Shown here: positions 34,505 through 42,485 of the stretch, piece by piece
Layout: the number at the start of each line of letters is the position of its first letter
Position numbering within the stretch: the first letter of the stretch is position 1
From: Thiodiazotropha sp050291245
GTDB taxonomy: Bacteria; Pseudomonadota; Gammaproteobacteria; Chromatiales; Chromatiaceae
Length of the DNA: 64,000 nt
Assembly (NCBI GenBank): GCA_050291245.1
Contig: JBNKJP010000069.1
Location: 1 to 64,000, forward strand
Direction: 5' to 3'
Translations under genes and position numbers: made by a program
Notes under the pieces: model-generated
Database searches by the model: none
Told to the model about the DNA's origin: nothing
The model's input: the letters and a program-made list of their open reading frames with translations, nothing else

Positions 34505-35458
34505 CTACAGGTCCAGCACCAAACGTCCGCTTTTGGCACGGGAGCAGCAAGGGGTAAACTGATCATTGGATGCCCGTTCCTCATCCGTCAAAAAGCGATC
34601 CCGATGATCGGGAGTACCCGAAAAAACACGGGTCAGACAAGTTCCGCAGACCCCTTCCTCGCAGGATACGGGAATGGTGAAACCGGCCTCTTCCAATATC
34701 TGCAGTGCTGTCCGATCGGCGGGAACTTCGAGAATCTGCCCGGTACTCTTGATTTCGATCTCAAAACAGCCGGATTCCCGGTCGGCTGTCGGAGCCGCGG
34801 AAAAGTACTCCCGGTGCAGTTGAGCCGAGGACCAACCGAGTCGGGCGGCACTGTTGAGCACATAATCCATATAACGGTCGGGTCCGCACACATAGAGATG
34901 CGTACCGGATTGAGGGTGTGCAAGCAGAGGTTCTACATCGAGTCGCTGTGACGGTTGCGCATCGCTGATATGCAGGTGCGTCCGGTCGGCGAAACTTCCC
35001 TGCATGATCTGATCGACAAAGGCCATTCGGTTCAGGCTCTTTCCGCTGTAGTGCAGTTCGAAATCCGCTTGCGCATCGGTCAGTGCATAGGCCATGCACA
35101 GCAGGGGAGTGATGCCGATACCCCCGGCAAATAACAGCGTGCGTTTCGCATCGGGCGCCATTGGGAACAGATTGCGGGGTTCGCTGATCGATAAGCGCTG
35201 ATTGACCTCGGTCTGCGTGTGCAGGAAATTCGAACCGCCCCGGGACGCGGGCTCCTTCAATATGCAGAGCCGGTATCGTGTTTGATCGTTGCAGGGATTG
35301 CAGAGCGAATATTGTCTGATCAGGCCATCGGGCAGATGTAGATCGATATGCGCCCCCGGTTCAAAGGGAGGCAGAAGGTTTCCGTCGGCACGGGCCAGTT
35401 CAAGACTGATGATGTCATCCGCTTCACGGTGTTTACCTGTAACGATAACCTCGATCAT
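34505..35458 (-). CDS. vanB: Vanillate O-demethylase reductase subunit VanB
   Basis: Class IA oxygenase reductase of 317 residues that carries electrons from NADH to VanA. FMN/NAD domains come first (PGAHIDLHLPDGLIRQYSLCN, LFAGGIGITPLLCMA, LYVCGPDRYMD). A C-terminal [2Fe-2S] ferredoxin domain follows, with SCEEGVCGTCLTRV and a final Cys pair (PCCSRAK). The ATG overlaps the vanA stop (ATGA), which fixes the start; a longer open frame upstream is only the vanA shadow. The pair converts vanillate to protocatechuate and formaldehyde, feeding the lig operon. Confidence 0.93.
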   Translation of the reverse strand: MIEVIVTGKHREADDIISLELARADGNLLPPFEPGAHIDLHLPDGLIRQYSLCNPCNDQTRYRLCILKEPASRGGSNFLHTQTEVNQRLSISEPRNLFPMAPDAKRTLLFAGGIGITPLLCMAYALTDAQADFELHYSGKSLNRMAFVDQIMQGSFADRTHLHISDAQPSQRLDVEPLLAHPQSGTHLYVCGPDRYMDYVLNSAARLGWSSAQLHREYFSAAPTADRESGCFEIEIKSTGQILEVPADRTALQILEEAGFTIPVSCEEGVCGTCLTRVFSGTPDHRDRFLTDEERASNDQFTPCCSRAKSGRLVLDL

Positions 35459-36501
35459 GAGCGTTCCTCTTGGGTCTGTTCCTGCTGCAGCAGGCGTTCG
35501 AGTTTGCGCCGGGCCTGAACACCGCCGGCATCGATATCGAGTTTCAGCAATTTGCGTCCGGGAAAATGGTTTTGCAGATTGTTCTGTTGTCGCTCCAGCA
35601 TCTCCAGGTCCTCCGCAAAGATTTTTCCCTGGCCTTCGCGAATCCGCTCCGTAAGAGAGGGATCCTGGGATTTGAAAGCCCGGGCAAAACCCCAGAAATA
35701 CCACATTGAGGTTTCATTCTCCGGAGTGATGAAATCGACCACGATGGCGTTGACCTTGTGCGCGGCTTCCGCGTCGCGACCGCCTTTGCCCGCATGGGCT
35801 ACGCCGACTTCGATCATGATGTGACTCGGTGGGGTGAAACGGCTGATCTGCCAGCGATCGACCGGCACGTCATGGGCGAGTCCGTTGGCTTTCAATGCCA
35901 TTTGCCAGAAGGGGGGTGCCGAAGTGTTTTCCATGAAGCGGCTGGTGATGACCTCATCGTCGATTACCTGGGTGGTGACCGGTGCTTCGTCGATCTCTTT
36001 CTGGCCGATACTTGAGGCATGCACATAGGTCTCGTGGGTCAGGTCCATCAGATTGTCGATCATCAGTCGATAGTCACAGGCGATGTGATAGAGGCCGCCG
36101 CCATAGGCCCAATCCGGGTTGTCGCTCCAGATGAAATCAGGGATCTCATCCCGCTGGGCCCGGGTCGCATCACCGGTCCAAACCCAGATGAAGCCGTGGC
36201 GCTCTTCTGCCGGATAGGCCTGAACACAGGGAAATCCTTGTACGCGCTGTTTGGGCATGGAATCGGTTTTGCCATCATGCCCCATTTTCAGGCCGTGATA
36301 GCCGCACACCAGCTTACCCTTTTCGATGTATCCGAGTGACAGGGGGGCGCCCCGGTGGGGACAGAAGTCCTCGAGTGCCGCGATCCGACCCTCTTCATCG
36401 CGATAGAAAACAATATTTTCACCACAGATCTGGCGGGCCAGGGGTTCGTCTGACAGTTCCTCCGAACGGGCGGCGACATACCAGGTGTTTTTTACGAACA
36501 T
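35455..36501 (-). CDS. vanA: Vanillate O-demethylase oxygenase subunit VanA
   Basis: Rieske non-haem iron oxygenase of 348 residues that removes the O-methyl group of vanillate, giving protocatechuate and formaldehyde. The Rieske ligands are C47-x-H49 (FCPHRGAPLS) and C66-x2-H69 (CGYHGL). The mononuclear iron site lies around DNLMDLTHETYVH. GGAGGAGAG precedes the ATG. The promoter region holds an exact VanR operator (36532-36543) and a candidate MarR operator (36562-36584). No formaldehyde-oxidising gene lies in the window. Related monooxygenases act on other methoxybenzoates, so substrate breadth is open. Confidence 0.93.
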   Translation of the reverse strand: MFVKNTWYVAARSEELSDEPLARQICGENIVFYRDEEGRIAALEDFCPHRGAPLSLGYIEKGKLVCGYHGLKMGHDGKTDSMPKQRVQGFPCVQAYPAEERHGFIWVWTGDATRAQRDEIPDFIWSDNPDWAYGGGLYHIACDYRLMIDNLMDLTHETYVHASSIGQKEIDEAPVTTQVIDDEVITSRFMENTSAPPFWQMALKANGLAHDVPVDRWQISRFTPPSHIMIEVGVAHAGKGGRDAEAAHKVNAIVVDFITPENETSMWYFWGFARAFKSQDPSLTERIREGQGKIFAEDLEMLERQQNNLQNHFPGRKLLKLDIDAGGVQARRKLERLLQQEQTQEERS

Positions 36502-36531
36502 GAATCTCTCCTCCGGTGTTTATTTGTATAT

Positions 36532-36543
36532 ATTGGATCCAAT
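36532..36543. promoter_or_regulatory. VanR operator ATTGGATCCAAT before vanA
   Basis: This 12-base palindrome is identical to the VanR operator known from the Caulobacter vanAB promoter. It lies 31 bases before vanA, between vanA and the divergent GntR-type vanR gene. Confidence 0.85.
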
Positions 36544-36561
36544 AAAAGCACAGCTAAGCTG

Positions 36562-36584
36562 TTGTATCAAGTAAGTTGATACAA
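36562..36584. promoter_or_regulatory. Candidate MarR operator, site 3, before vanA
   Basis: Perfect 9-bp arms TTGTATCAA and TTGATACAA around GTAAG, the best copy of the TATCAAGTAnnTTGATA family. It lies 19 bases upstream of the VanR site, suggesting that vanAB answers to two regulators. Confidence 0.75.
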
Positions 36585-36720
36585 TAAATAATGTCAGATT
36601 TCGTTTGTGAAAGTGTTTATAAAATAATGTATTTAAAGATAAAAATAATGTTTCGCGTGGATAAATCCACTATTGCTAAGGGGTAATCAGTGGCTGTATT
36701 CTATGTTTAAACTACGAAGT

Positions 36721-36730
36721 ATGGATCCAA
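36721..36730. promoter_or_regulatory. Partial VanR-like site before vanR
   Basis: ATGGATCCAA keeps the TGGATCCA core of the operator at 36532 and lies 38 bases before the vanR start, consistent with weak autoregulation. Confidence 0.45.
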
Positions 36731-36767
36731 AAATAGTTCTGGTAGCTCAACTATTAGGAAAGATTTC

Positions 36768-37484
36768 ATGGTAAACCAAGGTCAACGGGTATTGAGCATT
36801 CTTCGTCAGATGATCATCTCTGGCGAACTCAAGGCTGGGGAGCGGTTGGCGGAAATACCCACCGCGCAACAGCTCGGGGTTTCGCGTATGCCCGTGCGTA
36901 TCGCGTTCCGCGCGCTGGCACAGGAGGGGCTGCTGATCCAATTACCGCGGCGTGGCTACCGGGTCAGGGAGGTTGCCCTCGATGAGATCAATGGCGCGGT
37001 GGAAGTACGTGGGGTGTTGGAAGGACTGGCGGCATACCAAGCCGCGCAAAGGGGACTTGAGGAGCGGGCGAAACAAGGATTGGTCGAGTGTCTGGAACAA
37101 GGCGATCTCCTGTTTGATAAGGCTTATGTCACCGAGGAAGACCTGGAGCTCTACCATGAGCTGAACAAACGCTTTCATCTCCTGATTGTCGAGGCCAGCG
37201 CTAATCCGGCAATTCTGGCCACCCTGGCTCGGGTCGAGCACATCCCATTCGCCTCGGTCAATGCGCTGGCGATCGACCCGGATCGCATGGATCAGGAGTA
37301 TCGTCGATTCAATTATGCCCACATGCAGCATCATGCGGTGTTTGATGCCATCGTTCAGGGTCAGGCCGGGCGGGCGGAAGCGGTGATGCGGGAGCATGCC
37401 TACGCGACTTTGCGCTATGTGACCCTATTCCACGATAGCCCGAGCGAGGGTGAAGATATCCGGGTGATTGGGTTGCCGGGTTAA
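36768..37484 (+). CDS. vanR: VanR, GntR/FCD-family repressor of vanAB
   Basis: Regulator of 238 residues. The N-terminal winged helix-turn-helix (ILRQMIISGELKAGERLAEIPTAQQLGVSRMPVRIAFRALAQEGLL) is followed by a C-terminal FCD ligand-binding helix bundle with metal-binding residues (ELNKRFHLLIVEAS, HMQHHAVFDAI). It is divergent from vanA, and the exact ATTGGATCCAAT operator lies between them, so it most probably represses vanAB until vanillate binds. The ribosome site is AGGAAAG. Confidence 0.9.
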   Translation: MVNQGQRVLSILRQMIISGELKAGERLAEIPTAQQLGVSRMPVRIAFRALAQEGLLIQLPRRGYRVREVALDEINGAVEVRGVLEGLAAYQAAQRGLEERAKQGLVECLEQGDLLFDKAYVTEEDLELYHELNKRFHLLIVEASANPAILATLARVEHIPFASVNALAIDPDRMDQEYRRFNYAHMQHHAVFDAIVQGQAGRAEAVMREHAYATLRYVTLFHDSPSEGEDIRVIGLPG

Positions 37485-37588
37485 TCATAGCGCTTGGAAA
37501 TCCCGTGCGATTCCTTCCGCAGGGTTCCTTTGGAACACCGATGAAACAAGCGGTTTTAACCACTACGGCCTCGTGATAGCATCTCGAC

Positions 37589-37885
37589 ATGAATGACGAA
37601 ACCACGAAGGAACGGGAGATCATGATGGTCATGCGTAAGGTGCTGACCCGCATCGTGCGCGAGGTCACCCCGGAACATAAGAGTCTCAGACATCCCCTGT
37701 CGGATCAGACCATCCAGGATATTCGAAGCTGCCTGGGACTGATCACCGCGCGGGAGAAAGAGTTGGCGGATGAGGCCGGGCGAACCGCTCAGGAGCGACC
37801 CTATTTCGTGGATGAGCCACCCAAGGTGAAGGTGGTGCCGATTACTTCAATTGGAAAGGTGAAAAAGCCGGACAGCGACACCTGA
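37589..37885 (+). CDS. Hypothetical protein, 98 residues
   Basis: No family recognised. The protein is charged, with a predicted helical first half (MMVMRKVLTRIVREVTPEHKSL) and an ordered SDQTIQDIRSCLGLITAREKELADEAG segment; no signal peptide or membrane segment. The ATG at 37589 has no good ribosome site; GGGAG would better serve the ATG at 37625 (86 residues). Codon use looks like that of its neighbours, and a strong hairpin follows, so it is probably real. Confidence 0.55.
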   Translation: MNDETTKEREIMMVMRKVLTRIVREVTPEHKSLRHPLSDQTIQDIRSCLGLITAREKELADEAGRTAQERPYFVDEPPKVKVVPITSIGKVKKPDSDT

Positions 37886-37967
37886 TTCCGTCAGCGTCAT
37901 CGAGGATACGCCCGGTTCTCCCGGGTACTGATGATCCGCCGATACGTCTGCTTTGGCTCTGTCGAGG

Positions 37968-37996
37968 ATCCGGAGTCGGCGGTGCCGACTCCGGAT
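37968..37996. terminator. Strong hairpin between convergent genes
   Basis: ATCCGGAGTCGGC pairs perfectly over 13 bp with GCCGACTCCGGAT around GGT. The T-run is poor on both strands, so it may end transcription only partly or protect the 3' ends of both the 98-residue gene and the isomerase gene. Confidence 0.6.
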
Positions 37997-38009
37997 TGGA
38001 TTCCCTAAT

Positions 38010-39053
38010 TTACTGGGACTTGTCCCCTTCGCTGGCCGGAGCCTTATCCGCTTCGGTCTCCGGCGCCTTGGCCTCGGATCCCGTCTCCGCAGGAGCCTCG
38101 GCCGGGCTGGCCTGATCCGTGGATTCTGTGGCCGTGGCGGCATCGTTCTGTTCGGCCGGTTTGCCGTTTTTCTCGTTGAATACCAACTTACTGCTGTCTC
38201 GCAGACTCTGCATATAGTCTGTCAGTGCCTTCTGCTGGAGTTTGGTCTCGATTTCGCCGCGAACCTTGTCCAGGGTTGGGGCCGGATTGGTCCGGCTGTC
38301 TTCCAGCAGGATGACGTGCCAGCCAAACTGGGTCTGCACCGGAGCTGAGGAATATTTGCCTTTCTCCAGACCCTTCAGGGCGTCGGCAAAAGGCTTCACC
38401 ATCTGATTCGGATCGATCCAGCCCAGGTCGCCTCCCTTGACGTTGGTCGGACCGGTGGAGTGTTCCTTTGCCAGCTCCGCGAAGTCGGCACCCTTGTCCA
38501 GTTCGCTAATCAGGGCTTTCGCCTCGTCCTCCTCCTTCACCAGGATGTGACGGGCCTTATACTCCGTACTGATTAAGTTGGCGTACTGTTCGTCGTAGAT
38601 CTTCTGGACCTGTTCGTCATCGGGCTTGTTCTTGTCGGCATACTCCTGGACCATGGCCTGGGTGAGCAGTTTCGCCTTGAGCAGGGCCATGGAGGCGGTG
38701 ATCTCTTCGTGATCCATGTAACCGGATTTTTCCGCATCCTGGGCGACGATCAGGATGTTCGCCAATTCATTGAGCACCCCCATCTGCATTTCCGGGGAGG
38801 TCTTGGCATCGGGTACGCCGCGCATCCGGTCCTGGAAATAGAGCGCGTACATGGCCCGGGTTACCGGTTGACCATTGACGGTCAGCAGGATATTCGCATC
38901 CATTTCAGTGCTGCCAGGCTCTTCCGTGGTGGCGGGCAGGGTCGCGGAACGGGTGGTATCGGCGCTGTTGGAGGCCGGGTTTTCGGCCGCCTGATTGCAG
39001 CCGGAAATGAGTCCTACACTGCACAATGCAGCCAGAATTAGCGTCTTTTTCAT
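38010..39053 (-). CDS. Parvulin-type peptidyl-prolyl isomerase lipoprotein
   Basis: Periplasmic folding factor of 347 residues. The N-terminus is a lipoprotein signal (LAALCSVGLISGC, lipobox Cys at 19). A SurA/PrsA-like helical part follows (VNGQPVTRAMYALYFQDRM), then one parvulin domain (KARHILVKEEDEAKALISEL, HSTGPTNVKGGDLGWIDPNQMVKPFADAL, FGWHVILLEDSR). The last 60 residues are low-complexity, rich in Ala, Glu and Pro. It lies upstream of nothing else on its strand but downstream of yciI and yciB, probably in one operon. Confidence 0.88.
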   Translation of the reverse strand: MKKTLILAALCSVGLISGCNQAAENPASNSADTTRSATLPATTEEPGSTEMDANILLTVNGQPVTRAMYALYFQDRMRGVPDAKTSPEMQMGVLNELANILIVAQDAEKSGYMDHEEITASMALLKAKLLTQAMVQEYADKNKPDDEQVQKIYDEQYANLISTEYKARHILVKEEDEAKALISELDKGADFAELAKEHSTGPTNVKGGDLGWIDPNQMVKPFADALKGLEKGKYSSAPVQTQFGWHVILLEDSRTNPAPTLDKVRGEIETKLQQKALTDYMQSLRDSSKLVFNEKNGKPAEQNDAATATESTDQASPAEAPAETGSEAKAPETEADKAPASEGDKSQ

Positions 39054-39098
39054 CGTTGGTCCTTAGCTAGTGACTTTAACTTTGAGATGCTTGCCAGG

Positions 39099-39401
39099 TC
39101 ATGCCGGCAAGACTTTCTTGAAGGGTTTTACCGTGACCCGGGCATAGACCCCGGTCTGGGTGTAGGGGTCCGCATCCGCCCACTGCCTGGCGCTTTCGAG
39201 ATCCTTGAATTCCGCCACGATCAGGCTGCCGGAAAAGCCGGCCGGGCCCGGATCCTCCGCATCGATGGACGGGTGTGGGCCGGCTAACAGCAGGCGTCCC
39301 TCGTCCTGCAGTGCCTGGACCCGTTTCAGGTGTTCGGGGCGGACCTTTAGCCGCTGTTCCAGGCTGTCGTCCCGGTCTTCCGCGATGATGGCGTAAAACA
39401 C
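39099..39401 (-). CDS. yciI: YciI-like protein
   Basis: Small ferredoxin-like-fold protein of 100 residues: MFYAIIAEDRDDSLEQRLKV, then RPEHLKRVQALQDEGRLLLAGPHP with the conserved His, and FKDLESARQWADADPYTQTGVY. The cellular role of YciI is not established, although members act as small lactonase- or dehalogenase-like domains. It starts with GTG directly after the yciB stop, as in many gammaproteobacteria. Confidence 0.9.
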   Translation of the reverse strand: MFYAIIAEDRDDSLEQRLKVRPEHLKRVQALQDEGRLLLAGPHPSIDAEDPGPAGFSGSLIVAEFKDLESARQWADADPYTQTGVYARVTVKPFKKVLPA

Positions 39402-40067
39402 TCAGTTTTCCTCGGTTTTCAGTTCCGGCTCGCGGATGTGGCGAGCCAGGTAAAAGGCTTGCAGCACGATGAATGCCAGGGTCAGGCCCATCATGCCGAA
39501 CAGTTTGAAATTCACCCACTGGTCTTCCAGGGTGTGGGCAGTATCGCACATCTCCAGTTGTTTACCCTGAAACTGGTCCGGGCAGTGATCGAAGTCGATG
39601 TGCTGTATCCCGGAAAGTTCCACCAGTTGACGCTCCGCGTTGAAGAAATCGGAGGCCACGTAGAGGTTGAGAAAACCCAGCAGGATGAAAAACAGGCCCC
39701 AAAACAGGTTCAGGCGACGCCACACGGGGTGGGGTACCTCGATGGTATGTTCCATCATGCGCTGCACCAGGGGCTTTTCACCGATCCATTGACTCCCAAG
39801 GAAGACCAACCCGAACAGCCAGTTGATCACCGAGGGTTTCCACATGATGAAAGTGTGGTCCTGGAGCAGGATGGTCAGGCCGCCGAATACCGCCAGGATG
39901 CCCAGGGTGATCCAGTGCATCTTTTCCACTCGTCCCTTGCGCAACCAGGCATAGCCGACCTGAATGGCCGAAGCCGCGATGGCGACGCCGGTGGCGACAT
40001 AGATACCGTAGATTTTGAAGGCAACAAAAAACAGAATGACGGGGAAGAGGTCTGCAAGAAATTTCAT
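39402..40067 (-). CDS. yciB: Inner-membrane septation protein YciB
   Basis: Polytopic inner-membrane protein of 221 residues with about five membrane helices: MKFLADLFPVILFFVAFKIYGIYVATG at the start, then LTILLQDHTFIMWKPSVINWLFGLVFLGS and LFWGLFFILLGFLNLYVA. YciB takes part in cell-envelope synthesis and septum placement. A hydrophilic stretch of about 40 residues (ERQLVELSGIQHIDFDHCPDQFQ) is inserted before the last helix and makes it longer than the E. coli protein. It is followed without a gap by yciI. Confidence 0.92.
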   Translation of the reverse strand: MKFLADLFPVILFFVAFKIYGIYVATGVAIAASAIQVGYAWLRKGRVEKMHWITLGILAVFGGLTILLQDHTFIMWKPSVINWLFGLVFLGSQWIGEKPLVQRMMEHTIEVPHPVWRRLNLFWGLFFILLGFLNLYVASDFFNAERQLVELSGIQHIDFDHCPDQFQGKQLEMCDTAHTLEDQWVNFKLFGMMGLTLAFIVLQAFYLARHIREPELKTEEN

Positions 40068-40264
40068 AGCCTGTCTGATTCAAACCGGAAGATAATGTTC
40101 CCAAGGCCGTTTTGGCGGAGAAATCGGCAGATTGTAACAGGCCGGGAAGGGTACGTCTGTGGATACTTGTCACATCCCGATTATTGGGTGACTCGGGCCA
40201 ACCGTGGAGGTGATGTGTTTTTACTGTCAGTTCGCGGGGACAATAGGTACAATCTCGCCCCGTG

Positions 40265-41131
40265 ATGACCCTCTATGACCTGCACAGCCATTCCACCGCT
40301 TCCGACGGTACCCTGAATCCCCGCGATCTGGTGATGCGCGCCGCTGACGCGGGCGTGCATGTGCTGGCGCTCACCGACCACGATACCACGGCCGGTGTTC
40401 CGGAGGCGTACGCAACCGCCCGTCAATGCGGTCTGACCCTGCTGCCCGGTGTCGAGGTGTCGGTCAGCTGGGAGAGCTACACGGTCCACGTCGTAGGGCT
40501 GAATGTGGACCCGGAAAATCCCCGGCTCCAGGAGGGATTGGCAGGACTGCGGGCGTTTCGGGACTGGCGTGCCGAGGAGATCGGTCGCCGTTTGGCGCAA
40601 TCGGGTATCAACGGGGCATTTGAAGGGGCCTGCGCATTCGCCGAGGGTAACCTGGTGAGTCGCACCCACTTCGCGCGGTTTCTAGTGACTCAGGGATTGG
40701 CAAAGGACGAACGCGCGGTATTCAAGCGCTACCTGATCAAAGGTCGACCGGGTTACGTGCCGGGTAACTGGGCGCGTCTCGATCAGGCGGTCGCCTGGAT
40801 TCATGACGCGGGCGGGCAGGCGGTGATCGCCCATCCGGCCCGTTACAAAATGACCCGGACCAAACTGCGGCGTCTGTTCAAGGCGTTCGTGGCGCTGCAG
40901 GGCGACGCCATCGAGGTCGTCTCGGGCAGCCACAGCCGGGACGATTACATCACCATGGCCCGGCACGCCAAGGATTTCGGCCTGCTCGCCTCGGCGGGTT
41001 CCGATTTCCATACCCCCGATAATCCCTGGATCGAACTGGGTTGTCTGCCCAATCTTCCCGACGGATGCCGTCCGGTTTGGGAAGACTGGTCGCTCCAGGA
41101 GAGCCGGCTGTTGCGCTCGCAGATCGGCTGA
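40265..41131 (+). CDS. rnm: PHP-domain phosphoesterase, RNase AM (YciV/TrpH family)
   Basis: Metal-dependent 5'-3' exonuclease and 3',5'-nucleotide bisphosphate phosphatase of the PHP family, 288 residues. Metal ligands are seen in YDLHSHSTASDG, LTDHDTTAG, LPGVEVS, AVIAHPARY and SAGSDFHTP. E. coli YciV (RNase AM) matures the 5' ends of ribosomal RNAs. The ATG at 40265 directly follows an alternative GTG at 40262. It is divergent from yciB and followed by yciO, a common order in this class. Confidence 0.9.
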   Translation: MTLYDLHSHSTASDGTLNPRDLVMRAADAGVHVLALTDHDTTAGVPEAYATARQCGLTLLPGVEVSVSWESYTVHVVGLNVDPENPRLQEGLAGLRAFRDWRAEEIGRRLAQSGINGAFEGACAFAEGNLVSRTHFARFLVTQGLAKDERAVFKRYLIKGRPGYVPGNWARLDQAVAWIHDAGGQAVIAHPARYKMTRTKLRRLFKAFVALQGDAIEVVSGSHSRDDYITMARHAKDFGLLASAGSDFHTPDNPWIELGCLPNLPDGCRPVWEDWSLQESRLLRSQIG

Positions 41132-41159
41132 GCCTTTACCCTTCAACGAGCAGTTCTCT

Positions 41160-41783
41160 ATGGCCCTGTTTCTGCAAATCCACCCGGAAAATCCGCAAGC
41201 CCGTCTGATCCAACAGGCGGTCGAGGTGATTCGTAACGGCGGTGTGGTGATCTATCCCACCGACTCGAGCTATGCCCTGGGTTGTCATATCGGTGACAAA
41301 GGGGCCATGGAGCGCATCCGGCGCATCCGCAAGGTCGATGAGAGTCACAATTTTACCCTGGTGTGTCGCGATCTGACCGAGATCTCCAACTACGCCAAGA
41401 TCGACAACCGGGACTACCGGTTGCTGAAGAATCTGACCCCCGGTCCCTTCACCTTCATCCACAAGGCGACCAAGCAGGTACCCCGGCGTCTGATGCACCC
41501 GAAACGTAAGACCATCGGTATTCGGGTACCGGACAACGAGATCGTGCGGGCTTTGCTGGAGGCGCTGGGTGAACCCATCATGAGCACCACCCTGATCATG
41601 CCGGGGGAGGAGATCCCGCTTACCGATCCTTACGAGATGCGGGATCTTTTGGACCATCATGTGGATCTCATCATTGATGGCGGTTACTGTGGATTCGAAC
41701 CCACCACAGTGGTGGTTATGACCGACGAGGTGCCGCAAGTGGTTCGTGAAGGGAAGGGCGATACGGCCCTATTCGAGGTATAA
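41160..41783 (+). CDS. yciO: YciO, Sua5/YrdC-fold protein
   Basis: Protein of 207 residues with the YrdC fold: IYPTDSSYALGCHIGDKGAMERI, FTLVCRDLTEISNYAKI, LKNLTPGPFTFI, KRKTIGIRVPDN and STTLIMPGEE. Relatives make threonylcarbamoyl-AMP for tRNA t6A; YciO itself is a separate branch whose role is less clear. It is complete in length. The following M50 gene begins eight bases after the stop. Confidence 0.9.
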   Translation: MALFLQIHPENPQARLIQQAVEVIRNGGVVIYPTDSSYALGCHIGDKGAMERIRRIRKVDESHNFTLVCRDLTEISNYAKIDNRDYRLLKNLTPGPFTFIHKATKQVPRRLMHPKRKTIGIRVPDNEIVRALLEALGEPIMSTTLIMPGEEIPLTDPYEMRDLLDHHVDLIIDGGYCGFEPTTVVVMTDEVPQVVREGKGDTALFEV

Positions 41784-41790
41784 TTCTCCG

Positions 41791-42483
41791 ATGATAGGTC
41801 TTACATTTATGCAGAAACTGGCGAGTTTATCTTTGCCGGTGATCTTCGCCATCACTGTACATGAAGCCGCGCATGGCTGGATGGCAAAGCGGTTGGGTGA
41901 CCGGACCGCCGAGATGTTGGGTCGGGTGACCCTCAATCCGCTCAAGCACATCGATCTGATCGGGACGATCCTGGTGCCGCTCGCAGCATTCTATTATACC
42001 GGTTTCGTGTTTGGCTGGGCCAAGCCGGTGCCGGTCAATTATCATAATCTCAACCAGCCCAAGCGCGATATGGGCCTGGTCGCCCTGGCCGGTCCCGGTG
42101 CAAACCTGGTGATGGCATTTATCTGGGCCATCCTGATTTATGTGGGGGCGCTGAGTCTGAATGGTTTCCACTGGTTGGGTGAGCCCCTGGTGTTCATGGG
42201 CGTTGCGGGGGTGTTCATCAATGTGATCCTGATGGTTTTGAATCTTCTGCCCATTCCACCCCTCGACGGCGGACGGGTTGTGGTTTCATTGTTGCCGGCG
42301 AAGCAGGCCCAGATCTATTCACGCCTGGAGTCCTACGGCTTGATGATCGTGTTGGCCCTGCTGATAACCGGAACCCTGAATGCGGTGCTCGGTCCTCTGG
42401 TGGATTTGACGATTTCCGTATTGCCCGCCAGTGATGTGGTGAATAAATTGATCCCCGTGCTTCTCAGTCCCGCAAGGAGTTAG
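41791..42483 (+). CDS. Site-2 protease family (M50B) membrane metalloprotease
   Basis: Intramembrane zinc protease-like protein of 230 residues. The zinc motif HEAAH lies in the first membrane helix (FAITVHEAAHGWMAKRLGD), with NPLKHIDLIGTILVP, ALAGPGANLVMA and the third-ligand motif NLLPIPPLDGGRV. About six hydrophobic segments are present. The start at 41791 (MIGLTF) is preferred to a longer frame inside yciO, but ATG 41809 is also possible. It sits in the yciO-trpS-scpA neighbourhood found in many gammaproteobacteria; its substrate is unknown. Confidence 0.87.
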   Translation: MIGLTFMQKLASLSLPVIFAITVHEAAHGWMAKRLGDRTAEMLGRVTLNPLKHIDLIGTILVPLAAFYYTGFVFGWAKPVPVNYHNLNQPKRDMGLVALAGPGANLVMAFIWAILIYVGALSLNGFHWLGEPLVFMGVAGVFINVILMVLNLLPIPPLDGGRVVVSLLPAKQAQIYSRLESYGLMIVLALLITGTLNAVLGPLVDLTISVLPASDVVNKLIPVLLSPARS

Positions 42484-42485
42484 TT

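Noticed and set aside
34505..35704. A 399-residue version of VanB
   Set aside because: The additional N-terminal part is the antisense-frame continuation through vanA; the ATGA overlap and family length place the start at 35458.
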